Made by a program: the position numbers and the translations under genes
Assembly: GCA_002298075.1 (NCBI GenBank)
Contig: DBLW01000087.1
Span: 1-13,756, forward strand
Source: Bacteroidales bacterium UBA714
Lineage (GTDB): Bacteria > Bacteroidota > Bacteroidia > Bacteroidales > UBA932
DNA: 13,756 bases
Reading direction: 5' to 3'
Notes under the pieces: generated by a model
The model's input: the letters and a program-made list of their open reading frames with translations, nothing else
The model's database searches: none
What the model was told of the DNA's origin: nothing
In this document: in pieces, positions 7,685 through 13,742 of the stretch
Numbering within the stretch: position 1 is the first letter of the stretch
Layout: every line of letters starts with the position of its first letter

Positions 7685-7725
7685 AAGATTTGGGAAGAAA
7701 CGGAAATTCTTCCCAAATCTTTTTT
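7685..7725 (+). terminator. Hairpin terminator after tRNA-Leu
   Basis: A perfect 15-bp stem (7685-7699 with 7707-7721) has a 7-base loop and is followed by TTTT to 7725. It ends the tRNA transcript and probably also any read-through from the fimbrial operon. The stop codon of the minus-strand hydrolase gene (7724-7726) falls in its T-run. On the minus strand the hairpin lacks a good T-tract. Confidence 0.88.
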
Positions 7726-9142
7726 ATGCCAGCACTTTCCATCTTACGCGCCATCTTCCGTCTGTGTAATCATGGCTCAGTATCGTGAATTTGCCTATTT
7801 CAGAGGTGTTGTTTACATGTGCGCCTATGCATGCGCAGGTGTCATAATCTCCGATTCTTACGATTCTGAGGGTATCGGACGCGTGCTCCGGGAGTTTGCC
7901 GAGATCTGCGATTGACTCGGCTTCGGCCCTTGGCATCAGTTCGGCTGTGACGTCCAGTGCATTTTCTATTATTCTGTTTACGGCATTTTCAATTTCGCAG
8001 ACCTGCTGCGGAGTCGGGCATTGATTGAGGATGTAGTCGCATTTTGATTTCTTGCGTTCTATATGTGCATTCCTTGAGCGTGGACATCCGAACATTTTTA
8101 CCATCGTGGCGTTGAGGATGTGTTCTGCTGTGTGCATTGGAGGGTATTCCTCCTTGTTGTGCATGTTGAGTGTGTTCTCATTCATATATGTGAATTTTTG
8201 CCGTAAAGATAGTGAATCTGAGACAATTGGCGACATGAACCGGATTATGTCGTCCAGTACGCCTGTAAAACCTTGGCCATTCAGGAGTTCATGCCTTTTT
8301 GACGGATATGTGCGGCAATGTACATTGCCATACCCTTCCGCAGCCATGCGCGCAGCTGTTTTTTGCAGTTTGGCCGGGGAGCCTGAACATGGGTCGTCTT
8401 CTCCGGAAAGCAGCATTATTTCAAGTGAGGGATTGCATGTCTGCGTTTTGACGGGTGAGTATGCCTGGAGCATAAGCCCGGTCACGCATGATGCGCAGCT
8501 TGCTGTCATCTTGAAATTGCATACAGGATTTGCTCTGAACCGTTCCCGTTCATTGGGGTCGGAACATGTCCATGCCTGGTGCCCTTCCTTTCTGAAACGT
8601 ATGTTGTAGATGCCGGAAGTGATTTCCTGCAGCAGGCTTATGTGCAATTTTCCTGCTCCTGCCTTGCACATGCCGTCTGTCATCAGTTTGCCAATCGGGG
8701 CAAATGGGCTGTATGATGGCAAGCCGCAGAGGACAGCTCCTGAAAGCATGAGCCCATTGTCGCGGATGAAGACTTTTGTAGCCAGCGCTCCCATGCTGTG
8801 CCCTATCATTATTATGGGAATGCCTGGATTTTTCGACAATGCCCATTCGGATACGGTTTTCATGTCGTCTGTCAGGCTCTTCCAGCCTCCTTTGTACATG
8901 TAGCCGATATCTTCCGGGGCAAAGATGCTTTCACCGTGTCCTCTGTGGTCGTGTGCGATGCATGCGAAACCATGGCTGCAGAGATATTCCATCGCCGGGA
9001 TGAAGCGTTCTTTGCATCCGCATAGGCCGTGGATGAATTGTACCGTGGCTTTGGGGCGGCTTGTATCCGGCATAATGGATATTGTGCTGATGCCCAGTGA
9101 GTCATAATGTGATTCCAGAGTGAATTTGTCTATTTGTGGCAT
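7724..9142 (-). CDS. Fusion: serine alpha/beta-hydrolase plus AlaX-type alanyl-tRNA editing domain
   Basis: A single open frame of 472 residues from the ATG at 9142; the frame extends to TTG 9187, but the ATG gives the natural N-terminus. Residues 1 to about 303 form an alpha/beta-hydrolase of the monoacylglycerol-lipase/Serine aminopeptidase S33 type. The oxyanion-side motif is IHGLCG (His38), the nucleophile is Ser116 in GHSMG, the acid is Asp249 or Asp250, and the base is His284. Residues from about 335 to 472 form a tRNA second-additional (AlaX) domain with the zinc motifs HTAEH (337-341) and Cys438-x3-His442. By family knowledge this domain hydrolyses Ser- or Gly-tRNA-Ala. The linker at 304-334 contains Met320 and Met327, either of which could start a separate AlaX protein. 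No signal peptide is seen, so it is cytoplasmic. No clear terminator follows on this strand. Confidence 0.8.
   Translation of the reverse strand: MPQIDKFTLESHYDSLGISTISIMPDTSRPKATVQFIHGLCGCKERFIPAMEYLCSHGFACIAHDHRGHGESIFAPEDIGYMYKGGWKSLTDDMKTVSEWALSKNPGIPIIMIGHSMGALATKVFIRDNGLMLSGAVLCGLPSYSPFAPIGKLMTDGMCKAGAGKLHISLLQEITSGIYNIRFRKEGHQAWTCSDPNERERFRANPVCNFKMTASCASCVTGLMLQAYSPVKTQTCNPSLEIMLLSGEDDPCSGSPAKLQKTAARMAAEGYGNVHCRTYPSKRHELLNGQGFTGVLDDIIRFMSPIVSDSLSLRQKFTYMNENTLNMHNKEEYPPMHTAEHILNATMVKMFGCPRSRNAHIERKKSKCDYILNQCPTPQQVCEIENAVNRIIENALDVTAELMPRAEAESIADLGKLPEHASDTLRIVRIGDYDTCACIGAHVNNTSEIGKFTILSHDYTDGRWRVRWKVLA
8204..8211 (-). promoter_or_regulatory. Promoter-like -7 element inside the hydrolase-AlaX frame
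   Basis: On the minus strand this reads TATCTTTA followed by CGGCAAAAATTC. That is one base from the TAnnTTTG consensus, in the A-rich context usual upstream of Bacteroidota genes. It lies 18 bases before the ATG of Met320 (8185), so a transcript starting near 8197 would have a leader of about 12 nt. No -33 TTTG is found at the right distance (GTCG at 8234-8231), which weakens it. Confidence 0.35.
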
Positions 9143-9307
9143 GCTTGTGCTTGCGTTTTTCCAAAACGGTGTGCCTGCAAAAAACAAGCCCTTTATGACA
9201 TGTTGTGGCCCGAGGTTTGCCTATGGCGTGCCTGGAACAGAAATCCGGCTTGTGGTGTGGGATTTTCCGCACTGTTGCCGGGGGACATATAGTTAATGAG
9301 TATAGAT

Positions 9308-9997
9308 ATGAAAAAAGTTATCAGTGGTGTCCGGCTGGCCGGTGTCGCGGCGCGTCAGGATAAAAAGGCAATTTTAGGAAAAACCGGAAGACTCTTTCTG
9401 GTGTGCGTGACTTTGGCGGCCGGTGTTGCGGCGAATGACGCCTATGCCCAGGAAAAGGGGCGTTCCGATAAAAGGAAAGAGGCCATGGAGGCTTGGAAAA
9501 AGGACATGGCGGAATTCCGTTCGCGTTCAAATTCAGACAGGGAGATAGAATCGCTTGTGGATTCCGTTGCTTCAGTGCAGGCTTCAGCTGCCGTGCAGAA
9601 TATGGATTTTGTGCTTGAGGCGGACAATGTCTCTTTCAAGAACGGAGCGACAGCATTTGTGAATTCAAATACGAATTTCATTGCAGTAAAAGGCAAGAGG
9701 GCTGTGGTGCAGATTTCACCGAGTGATTTTGCTGCCGGTCCAAACGGGGTCGGAGGCGTTACTGTGGACGGCATGATTTCCGGAATGAAGGTCAAGACCG
9801 ACAAGAAAGGCCGCACTACTATATCCATGAATGTGTCTGGAATCGGAATCAACGCCCAGGTGGAGCTATACATGTTCCCGGGCAGTAATGAGGCTACGGC
9901 CACTGTGTATCCTAACTTCAATTCGAATACGGTCTGGATGTCCGGTGAAATCATACCTTATGAGAACTCTACGGTAATCAAGGGAAGGTCCTTGTAG
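9308..9997 (+). CDS. DUF4251 family exported protein
   Basis: A 229-residue protein whose C-terminal half (about 97-229) shows the DUF4251 pattern. This runs from NFIAVKGKRAVVQISPSD through NGVGGVTVDG and ISMNVSGIGINAQVEL to a final GEIIPYENSTVIKG. It has an unusually long N-terminal region before the hydrophobic core FLVCVTLAAGVA. Signal cleavage is likely after AYA at about residue 47. A charged helical stretch (about 48-90) joins the signal to the domain and may form a coiled coil. The ATG at 9296 adds only four residues and is an alternative. No function is established for the family; a periplasmic or outer-membrane-associated location is inferred. It is followed 27 bases later by a DUF4136 lipoprotein, forming a three-gene unit. 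No consensus promoter was found in the 150-base divergent gap upstream. Confidence 0.8.
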   Translation: MKKVISGVRLAGVAARQDKKAILGKTGRLFLVCVTLAAGVAANDAYAQEKGRSDKRKEAMEAWKKDMAEFRSRSNSDREIESLVDSVASVQASAAVQNMDFVLEADNVSFKNGATAFVNSNTNFIAVKGKRAVVQISPSDFAAGPNGVGGVTVDGMISGMKVKTDKKGRTTISMNVSGIGINAQVELYMFPGSNEATATVYPNFNSNTVWMSGEIIPYENSTVIKGRSL

Positions 9998-10024
9998 TGG
10001 AAACGAATAAAAACAGATAAAGAA

Positions 10025-10669
10025 ATGAAAAGAATCATCATTATTTCAGCATTGGCGCTTTTGGCTGTGTCATGCCATAAGGTGCCTTATCCTCAGGACC
10101 GTGACGGGGAATATCTTGTATATACGGCTCCGGGAAAGGACGTGGATTTCACCAAGTTCAAGACATTCAGCATTGCTGACAGCCTTCTGGTCATCGGGCG
10201 TTCTGACAAGGCGGAGTATTCAAAATCGGAGAATGCGCTTGCCCTTGTGCGCAGGTACCGCTCCAACATGGAGAGTCTCGGATATACATATACTCCTGAC
10301 GCCAAGAATGCGGATCTCGGAATCCAGGTGACATATATAATCAAGAGCGAGCGTTATGTGCAGTATTATGACCACCCTTACTGGTGGCTTGATTATCCGG
10401 GATACTGGCATCCTGGCTACTGGGGCGACTGGTACGGATACTATTATCCGCGTCCTGTGACTTATGTGCAGTCAACCAATGCCCTTGTGGCGGAAATGGT
10501 GGACCTTACCGTGGAAAAGGGTGCTGACAAGCCTCTTGTGATTGTATGGTCTTCATATCTTGGTGGATATGCCGGGGCAAGTGCTTCGCGTGACTTTGCA
10601 CGGATGATGGAGTCCATTGACCAGGCTTTCGTGCAGTCGCCTTATTTCGTGCGCCCTGAGGGTAAATGA
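10025..10669 (+). CDS. DUF4136 family lipoprotein
   Basis: A 214-residue lipoprotein with the lipobox LAVSC (Cys17). The DUF4136 layout is visible. First comes a strand around FTKFKTFSIADS, then a helix containing ALVRRYRSNMESLGYTYT, then the NADLGIQVTY strand, and a C-terminal part ending in a helix around ARMMESIDQAFVQSPYF. Between them, at 111-141, is a segment with 16 Tyr or Trp residues in 31 (pattern YWWLDYPGYWHPGYW), which may bind carbohydrate or insert at a membrane surface. The role of DUF4136 is unknown. It sits between the DUF4251 gene and the barrel gene, with short gaps on both sides, so all three products are likely made together and act in the envelope. The start is the only ATG preceding a good signal peptide. 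Confidence 0.85.
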   Translation: MKRIIIISALALLAVSCHKVPYPQDRDGEYLVYTAPGKDVDFTKFKTFSIADSLLVIGRSDKAEYSKSENALALVRRYRSNMESLGYTYTPDAKNADLGIQVTYIIKSERYVQYYDHPYWWLDYPGYWHPGYWGDWYGYYYPRPVTYVQSTNALVAEMVDLTVEKGADKPLVIVWSSYLGGYAGASASRDFARMMESIDQAFVQSPYFVRPEGK

Positions 10670-10686
10670 CAATATTAAATTTTGAC

Positions 10687-11301
10687 ATGATGAAAAAGAT
10701 ATTATATATGCTTATGGCATCGGCGGCTATGATGGTTTTTGCCGGTGAGGCAGATGCCCAGATGGGCAAGAGGTACTACATAAACGGCGGCTGGCAGTTC
10801 AACGGTACGATTGCCAACAGCTATGTGAAGAGTGCGCAGGGATATGGTGCATATGTTGAGGGAGGGTATTATGTCAGTCCGATGCTTGCTGTGGGAGGAT
10901 TTGCCGGCTTCGGCACCAATAATGAGTATATCCCGAAGGAGACTTACGTTTTTGACGGAGGAGCAGCCCTTACCCCTGACCTTGACAGGTCCATTTATCA
11001 GGTTCCTTTCGGCGCGACTCTCAGATACCGCTTCTCGAGAAAGATATGCCAGCCTTATGTTGAGGCCAAGCTAGGAGCCGAGTATTCTATGCAGAGCACC
11101 TATATGTCCACTTTCGTGAACAGGCAGGACAATTGGGGATTCTATGTGTCTCCTGAAATCGGTGTGTCCATATTTCCTTTCCGGAAGGCTGATGTAGGCT
11201 TCCAGTTTGCGGCTTATTATAGCTATGCCACCAACAGGAACAATGATTTCGGAATCAACGGACTGAACAATTTGGGCTTTAAGCTTGGAATAGCTTTTTA
11301 A
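10687..11301 (+). CDS. Small outer-membrane beta-barrel protein
   Basis: About 204 residues with a signal peptide cleaved after DAQ or ADA near residue 24. The mature part alternates polar and hydrophobic residues in glycine/aromatic-rich strands (YYINGGWQFNG, YGAYVEGGYYVSP, PFGATLRYRFS, PYVEAKLGAEYS, GFYVSPEIGVSIF, GFQFAAYYSYA). It ends in GIAF, the C-terminal phenylalanine recognised by the barrel assembly machinery. This fits an 8-stranded OmpA/OmpW-like barrel. The frame opens at ATG 10666, which overlaps the upstream stop, but a signal peptide fits the ATG at 10687 or 10690 (MMKKILYML). It is the last gene of the DUF4251-DUF4136-barrel unit. Whether it transports, adheres or stabilises the envelope cannot be told. 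Confidence 0.85.
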   Translation: MMKKILYMLMASAAMMVFAGEADAQMGKRYYINGGWQFNGTIANSYVKSAQGYGAYVEGGYYVSPMLAVGGFAGFGTNNEYIPKETYVFDGGAALTPDLDRSIYQVPFGATLRYRFSRKICQPYVEAKLGAEYSMQSTYMSTFVNRQDNWGFYVSPEIGVSIFPFRKADVGFQFAAYYSYATNRNNDFGINGLNNLGFKLGIAF

Positions 11302-11305
11302 TGAT

Positions 11306-11346
11306 TACCTTTACATTCCTGCCGGGGCTACGGGATTAAACCCCGG
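11306..11346 (+). promoter_or_regulatory. Possible promoter and GC-rich hairpin upstream of the LpxH-like gene
   Basis: TACCTTTA at 11306-11313 is one base from the -7 consensus, with only a weak upstream TTGG at 11285-11288 at a short spacing. A GC hairpin follows: CCGGGG at 11322-11327 pairs with CCCCGG at 11341-11346 across a 13-base loop. It has no immediate T-run, so it may be a leader structure or an imperfect terminator of the barrel gene. Confidence 0.3.
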
Positions 11347-11372
11347 ACCCGGTGGGATGTGATTTTTTCGGT

Positions 11373-12182
11373 ATGGGAAACAGGATAAGATACAGAAGCA
11401 TAGTCCTTTCGGACATTCATATGGGTACCGGGTTCTCCAAGACCAGGGAAGTCTGTGACTTTATAAGCAGCTTTGATTGCGACAGGCTTATCCTCAATGG
11501 TGACATAATTGACGGTTGGCAGATGAAAAGGAAGGGGAATGCCATGTGGGGGCATGAGCAGTCACGGTTTTTCCGGATAATATTGAAGATGATTGAGCGC
11601 CAGGGAACCAAGGTTACGGCATTGCGCGGCAATCATGATGACTTTCTTGACAGAATCATTCCTATGAGCATGGGAAACCTTGAGATACAGAAGGATGCCA
11701 TCATAGAGAGCGGAGGCATGAATTTCTTTGTGACTCACGGGGATGTGTTTGACAGCGTGACGTCAAATATGCGCTGGGTCGCCAAACTCGGGGACATCGC
11801 GTACAATTTACTTCTTAAGGTAAACGTCCTCTATAACCGTTGGCAGTCCTTTAGGGGCAAGCCGTACTATTCTTTTTCCCGCGAAATAAAGAACAAGGTG
11901 AAGAAAGCTGTTGCCAATGCTTCGGACTTTGACCGGATGCTTACCGACATGGCAAGGACAAAAGGCTGCCAAGGTGTGATATGCGGGCATATACATCGTC
12001 CGGAGGATCGTGTGATTGAGGGGGTCAGGTATCTCAATTCGGGTGATTGGGTCGAAACGCTTTCTGCTCTTGTTGAGGATTATGACGGAAATTGGAGGAT
12101 AGTATATTATAAGGATGTGTTTCCTTTCGGAGCGATACGTGATGATGTGCCTGCCTTTAAAGTGCAGGATGTTGCTCCGTAG
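11373..12182 (+). CDS. LpxH-like calcineurin-family phosphoesterase (probable UDP-2,3-diacylglucosamine diphosphatase family)
   Basis: A 269-residue cytoplasmic or membrane-peripheral metallophosphoesterase with the full set of two-metal motifs. These are Asp14-x-His16, GDIID (43-47), GNHD (86-89), His122-Gly-Asp and GHIH (205-208, followed by Arg-Pro). Overall it matches the COG2908 LpxH-like group. LpxH itself cleaves UDP-2,3-diacylglucosamine to lipid X in lipid A synthesis. Here the GNHD form, rather than the GNRD of proteobacterial LpxH, and the neighbouring glycosyltransferase leave open a related phospholipid or glycolipid substrate. The ATG at 11373 was preferred over GTG 11352. The next gene follows after 12 bases, suggesting an operon. 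Hydrophobic and basic patches at about 140-185 could dock on the membrane. Confidence 0.82.
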   Translation: MGNRIRYRSIVLSDIHMGTGFSKTREVCDFISSFDCDRLILNGDIIDGWQMKRKGNAMWGHEQSRFFRIILKMIERQGTKVTALRGNHDDFLDRIIPMSMGNLEIQKDAIIESGGMNFFVTHGDVFDSVTSNMRWVAKLGDIAYNLLLKVNVLYNRWQSFRGKPYYSFSREIKNKVKKAVANASDFDRMLTDMARTKGCQGVICGHIHRPEDRVIEGVRYLNSGDWVETLSALVEDYDGNWRIVYYKDVFPFGAIRDDVPAFKVQDVAP

Positions 12183-12194
12183 CATTAAAATCAA

Positions 12195-13283
12195 ATGGTC
12201 ATGAAATATCTTTTTATAGTTCAGGGAGAGGGCAGGGGACACCTTACTCAGGCGATTACGCTTGAGAAGCTGCTGATTTCCCGTGGTCATGAAGTGGTGG
12301 GGATTATGGTCGGGAAAAGCCGGGGCCGCAAGCTTCCGGATTTTTTCGGACGGGAAGTGCATGCGCCGGTGACGCAGTTCGAAAGCATGAATTTTCTGCC
12401 GTCTGCTTCAAATAGGCGTCCGAGTATGCTGAAGACTGTTGCCGTGAATGCCGTCAGTCTGCACAAGTATATTCCGTCCATACGCATGATACGTGATACG
12501 ATACGTTCCAGCGGTGCCGATGCGGTCGTGAATTTCTATGAGTTGATGACCGGATTGACCTGTATGTTCTGCAGGATTGACGTTCCTGTCGTCTGTATAG
12601 GGCACCAGTATCTTTTCCGCCATAGTGATTTCGGGATGCCGTATAAGAAGTATCCGGGAAGCAGGGCGCTTAATTTTTTTACGAAGCTTACTTGTGCCGG
12701 AGCTGTGAAATGTCTTGCTCTTTCTTTCAGGAAGATGGATGCTGATTACGCTCATGGGATAGCTGTGGTGCCTCCTCTTCTGAGGCGTGAGGTGATGGAT
12801 ATGGAGGTTGCGGATGGAGATTATGTGCATGGATATATGCTGAACAAGGGGTTTTCTAAGGATGTGCTGGAGTGGCATCGTGAGCATCCGGAAGTCGAGC
12901 TGCGGTTCTTTTGGGACAATTGGGAGGCTGGAAAGGTGATGAAGGTGGACGATACGCTCAGTTTTTATCTTATTGATGACCATGAGTTCCTGAAACAGAT
13001 GGCCGGATGCAGGGCATATGCAAGTACGGCCGGGTTTGAGTCTGTATGCGAGGCTATTTGGATGGGCAAGCCTATTCTGATGGTCCCGTCTCATATCGAG
13101 CAGGAAATCAATGCATTTGATGCATCAAGGTCAGGTGCGGGCGTGAGCTGCGATAAGTTTGACCTTAGTCTTCTTCTTGATTTTGCTGATGAATTCAAAG
13201 CCGAGCCAGGATTCAGGGATTGGGCCCGTTCTGCTCAGGATATTTTTATCCGTGAGTTGGAGGATTTGGACAAAATTGCATAA
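12195..13283 (+). CDS. GT-B fold glycosyltransferase, GT28-like
   Basis: A 362-residue protein with the N-terminal glycine loop GEGRGH (11-16) near the end of the first strand, as in GT-B enzymes related to the MJ1255/MurG-like group. The C-terminal nucleotide-sugar site has STAGFESVCEA from Ser277, followed by GKPILMVP. Thus both halves of the GT-B fold look intact. There is no signal peptide; family members act at the cytoplasmic face on lipid or polymer acceptors. Co-transcription with the LpxH-like phosphoesterase suggests glycolipid synthesis, but donor and acceptor are unknown. The start is ATG 12195; ATG 12201 (MKYLFIV) is an equal alternative. The stop codon lies inside a small terminator hairpin, so this is the last gene of the unit. 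Confidence 0.85.
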   Translation: MVMKYLFIVQGEGRGHLTQAITLEKLLISRGHEVVGIMVGKSRGRKLPDFFGREVHAPVTQFESMNFLPSASNRRPSMLKTVAVNAVSLHKYIPSIRMIRDTIRSSGADAVVNFYELMTGLTCMFCRIDVPVVCIGHQYLFRHSDFGMPYKKYPGSRALNFFTKLTCAGAVKCLALSFRKMDADYAHGIAVVPPLLRREVMDMEVADGDYVHGYMLNKGFSKDVLEWHREHPEVELRFFWDNWEAGKVMKVDDTLSFYLIDDHEFLKQMAGCRAYASTAGFESVCEAIWMGKPILMVPSHIEQEINAFDASRSGAGVSCDKFDLSLLLDFADEFKAEPGFRDWARSAQDIFIRELEDLDKIA

Positions 13284-13298
13284 AAATGCATTTTTTTT
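13277..13298 (+). terminator. Short terminator overlapping the glycosyltransferase stop codon
   Basis: TGCAT (13277-13281) pairs with ATGCA (13286-13290) around a four-base A loop and is followed by eight Ts (13291-13298). The stem is only 5 bp, so termination may be partial. The TAA stop (13281-13283) is part of the hairpin. Confidence 0.5.
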
Positions 13299-13317
13299 GA
13301 AAAAAGTTGCGAAAAAG

Positions 13318-13348
13318 TTTGCAAGTTCAAAATTAAACGCTACCTTTG
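13318..13348 (+). promoter_or_regulatory. Consensus Bacteroidota promoter of the tRNA-Lys pair
   Basis: TTTG at 13318-13321 and TACCTTTG at 13341-13348 match both consensus boxes exactly, with the standard 19-bp spacer. Transcription would start near 13355, about 48 bases before the first tRNA. Confidence 0.9.
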
Positions 13349-13402
13349 CAATCCCAATTCGAAAGGAACTCACTTGAGACACCGACGAAACGGATACGGA
13401 TT

Positions 13403-13475
13403 GATTCGTTAGCTCAGTTGGTAGAGCACAACACTTTTAATGTTGGGGTCTTGGGTTCGAGCCCCAAACGGATCA
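13403..13475 (+). tRNA. tRNA-Lys (anticodon TTT)
   Basis: The gene is 73 nt long. The acceptor GATTCGT (13403-13409) pairs with ACGGATC (13468-13474), including one G-T pair; the discriminator is A at 13475. The anticodon stem CAACA/TGTTG (13429-13433 with 13441-13445) holds the loop CTTTTAA, with TTT at 13436-13438. The T stem is TTGGG/CCCAA. CCA is not encoded. Confidence 0.97.
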
Positions 13476-13493
13476 CAAGTTCTTAAAATTATT

Positions 13494-13566
13494 GCTTCCC
13501 TAGCTCAGTTGGTAGAGCACGACACTCTTAATGTTGGGGTCCAGGGTTCGAGCCCCTGGGGGAGCA
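13494..13566 (+). tRNA. tRNA-Lys (anticodon CTT)
   Basis: The gene is 73 nt long. The acceptor GCTTCCC (13494-13500) pairs with GGGGAGC (13559-13565); the discriminator is A at 13566. The anticodon stem CGACA/TGTTG holds the loop CTCTTAA, with CTT at 13527-13529. The T stem is CAGGG/CCCTG. It follows tRNA-Lys(TTT) after 18 bases, and its D-arm-to-variable region is nearly identical to that gene. CCA is not encoded. Confidence 0.97.
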
Positions 13567-13567
13567 C

Positions 13568-13601
13568 AAAAGGCGAGGATTTATGCAATCCTCGCCTTTT
13601 T
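13568..13601 (+). terminator. Bidirectional hairpin terminator after the tRNA-Lys pair
   Basis: A perfect 14-bp stem (13568-13581 with 13587-13600) with a 5-base loop is flanked by AAAA on the left and TTTTT on the right. It can therefore terminate transcripts arriving from either side. The stem core is GGCGAGGATT. Confidence 0.9.
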
Positions 13602-13742
13602 GTATTCATGTCCGGTATCGCACTTTTGAGTTGTAGGCTATCCGTAAACTTATGTTATTTGGGGATTGTGAGGGAGCTTGGGAGCGCGCTTTAGGAAACG
13701 TGGCGGCATGCCTGCATTGGTTTCCTGCGGAATGTTTCGGAT
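13568..13742 (-). ncRNA. Candidate small RNA transcribed leftward from the right edge
   Basis: On the minus strand, TACTTTTG at 13756-13749 matches the -7 consensus; the -33 box would lie outside the window. Transcription from about 13742 would run about 170 nt into the bidirectional terminator at 13601-13568. The 5' part can fold into a hairpin with the 7-bp stem AGGAAAC/GTTTCCT (13726-13720 with 13699-13693). The only minus-strand frames seen here are tiny ones (for example 19 codons at 13709-13650), so a non-coding RNA or a leader with a tiny peptide are both possible. No known RNA family was recognised. Confidence 0.35.

Noticed and set aside
8052..8609. 185-residue plus-strand frame inside the hydrolase gene
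   Set aside because: It lies antisense to a gene with clear catalytic motifs, and its composition shows no domain or signal.
245..9142. Functional link between dtd and the AlaX domain as a tRNA-Ala editing system
   Set aside because: Both are trans-editing factors, but they are about 7 kb apart in separate transcription units on opposite strands, so shared location is not evidence of a system.
13440..13694. 84-residue frame across the tRNA-Lys genes and terminator
   Set aside because: It overlaps two certain tRNAs and a terminator and has no protein-like features.
13650..13709. 19-codon minus-strand frame in the right-edge transcript
   Set aside because: It is too short to distinguish from chance, overlaps another tiny frame, and matches no known peptide; it is mentioned only within the small-RNA candidate.
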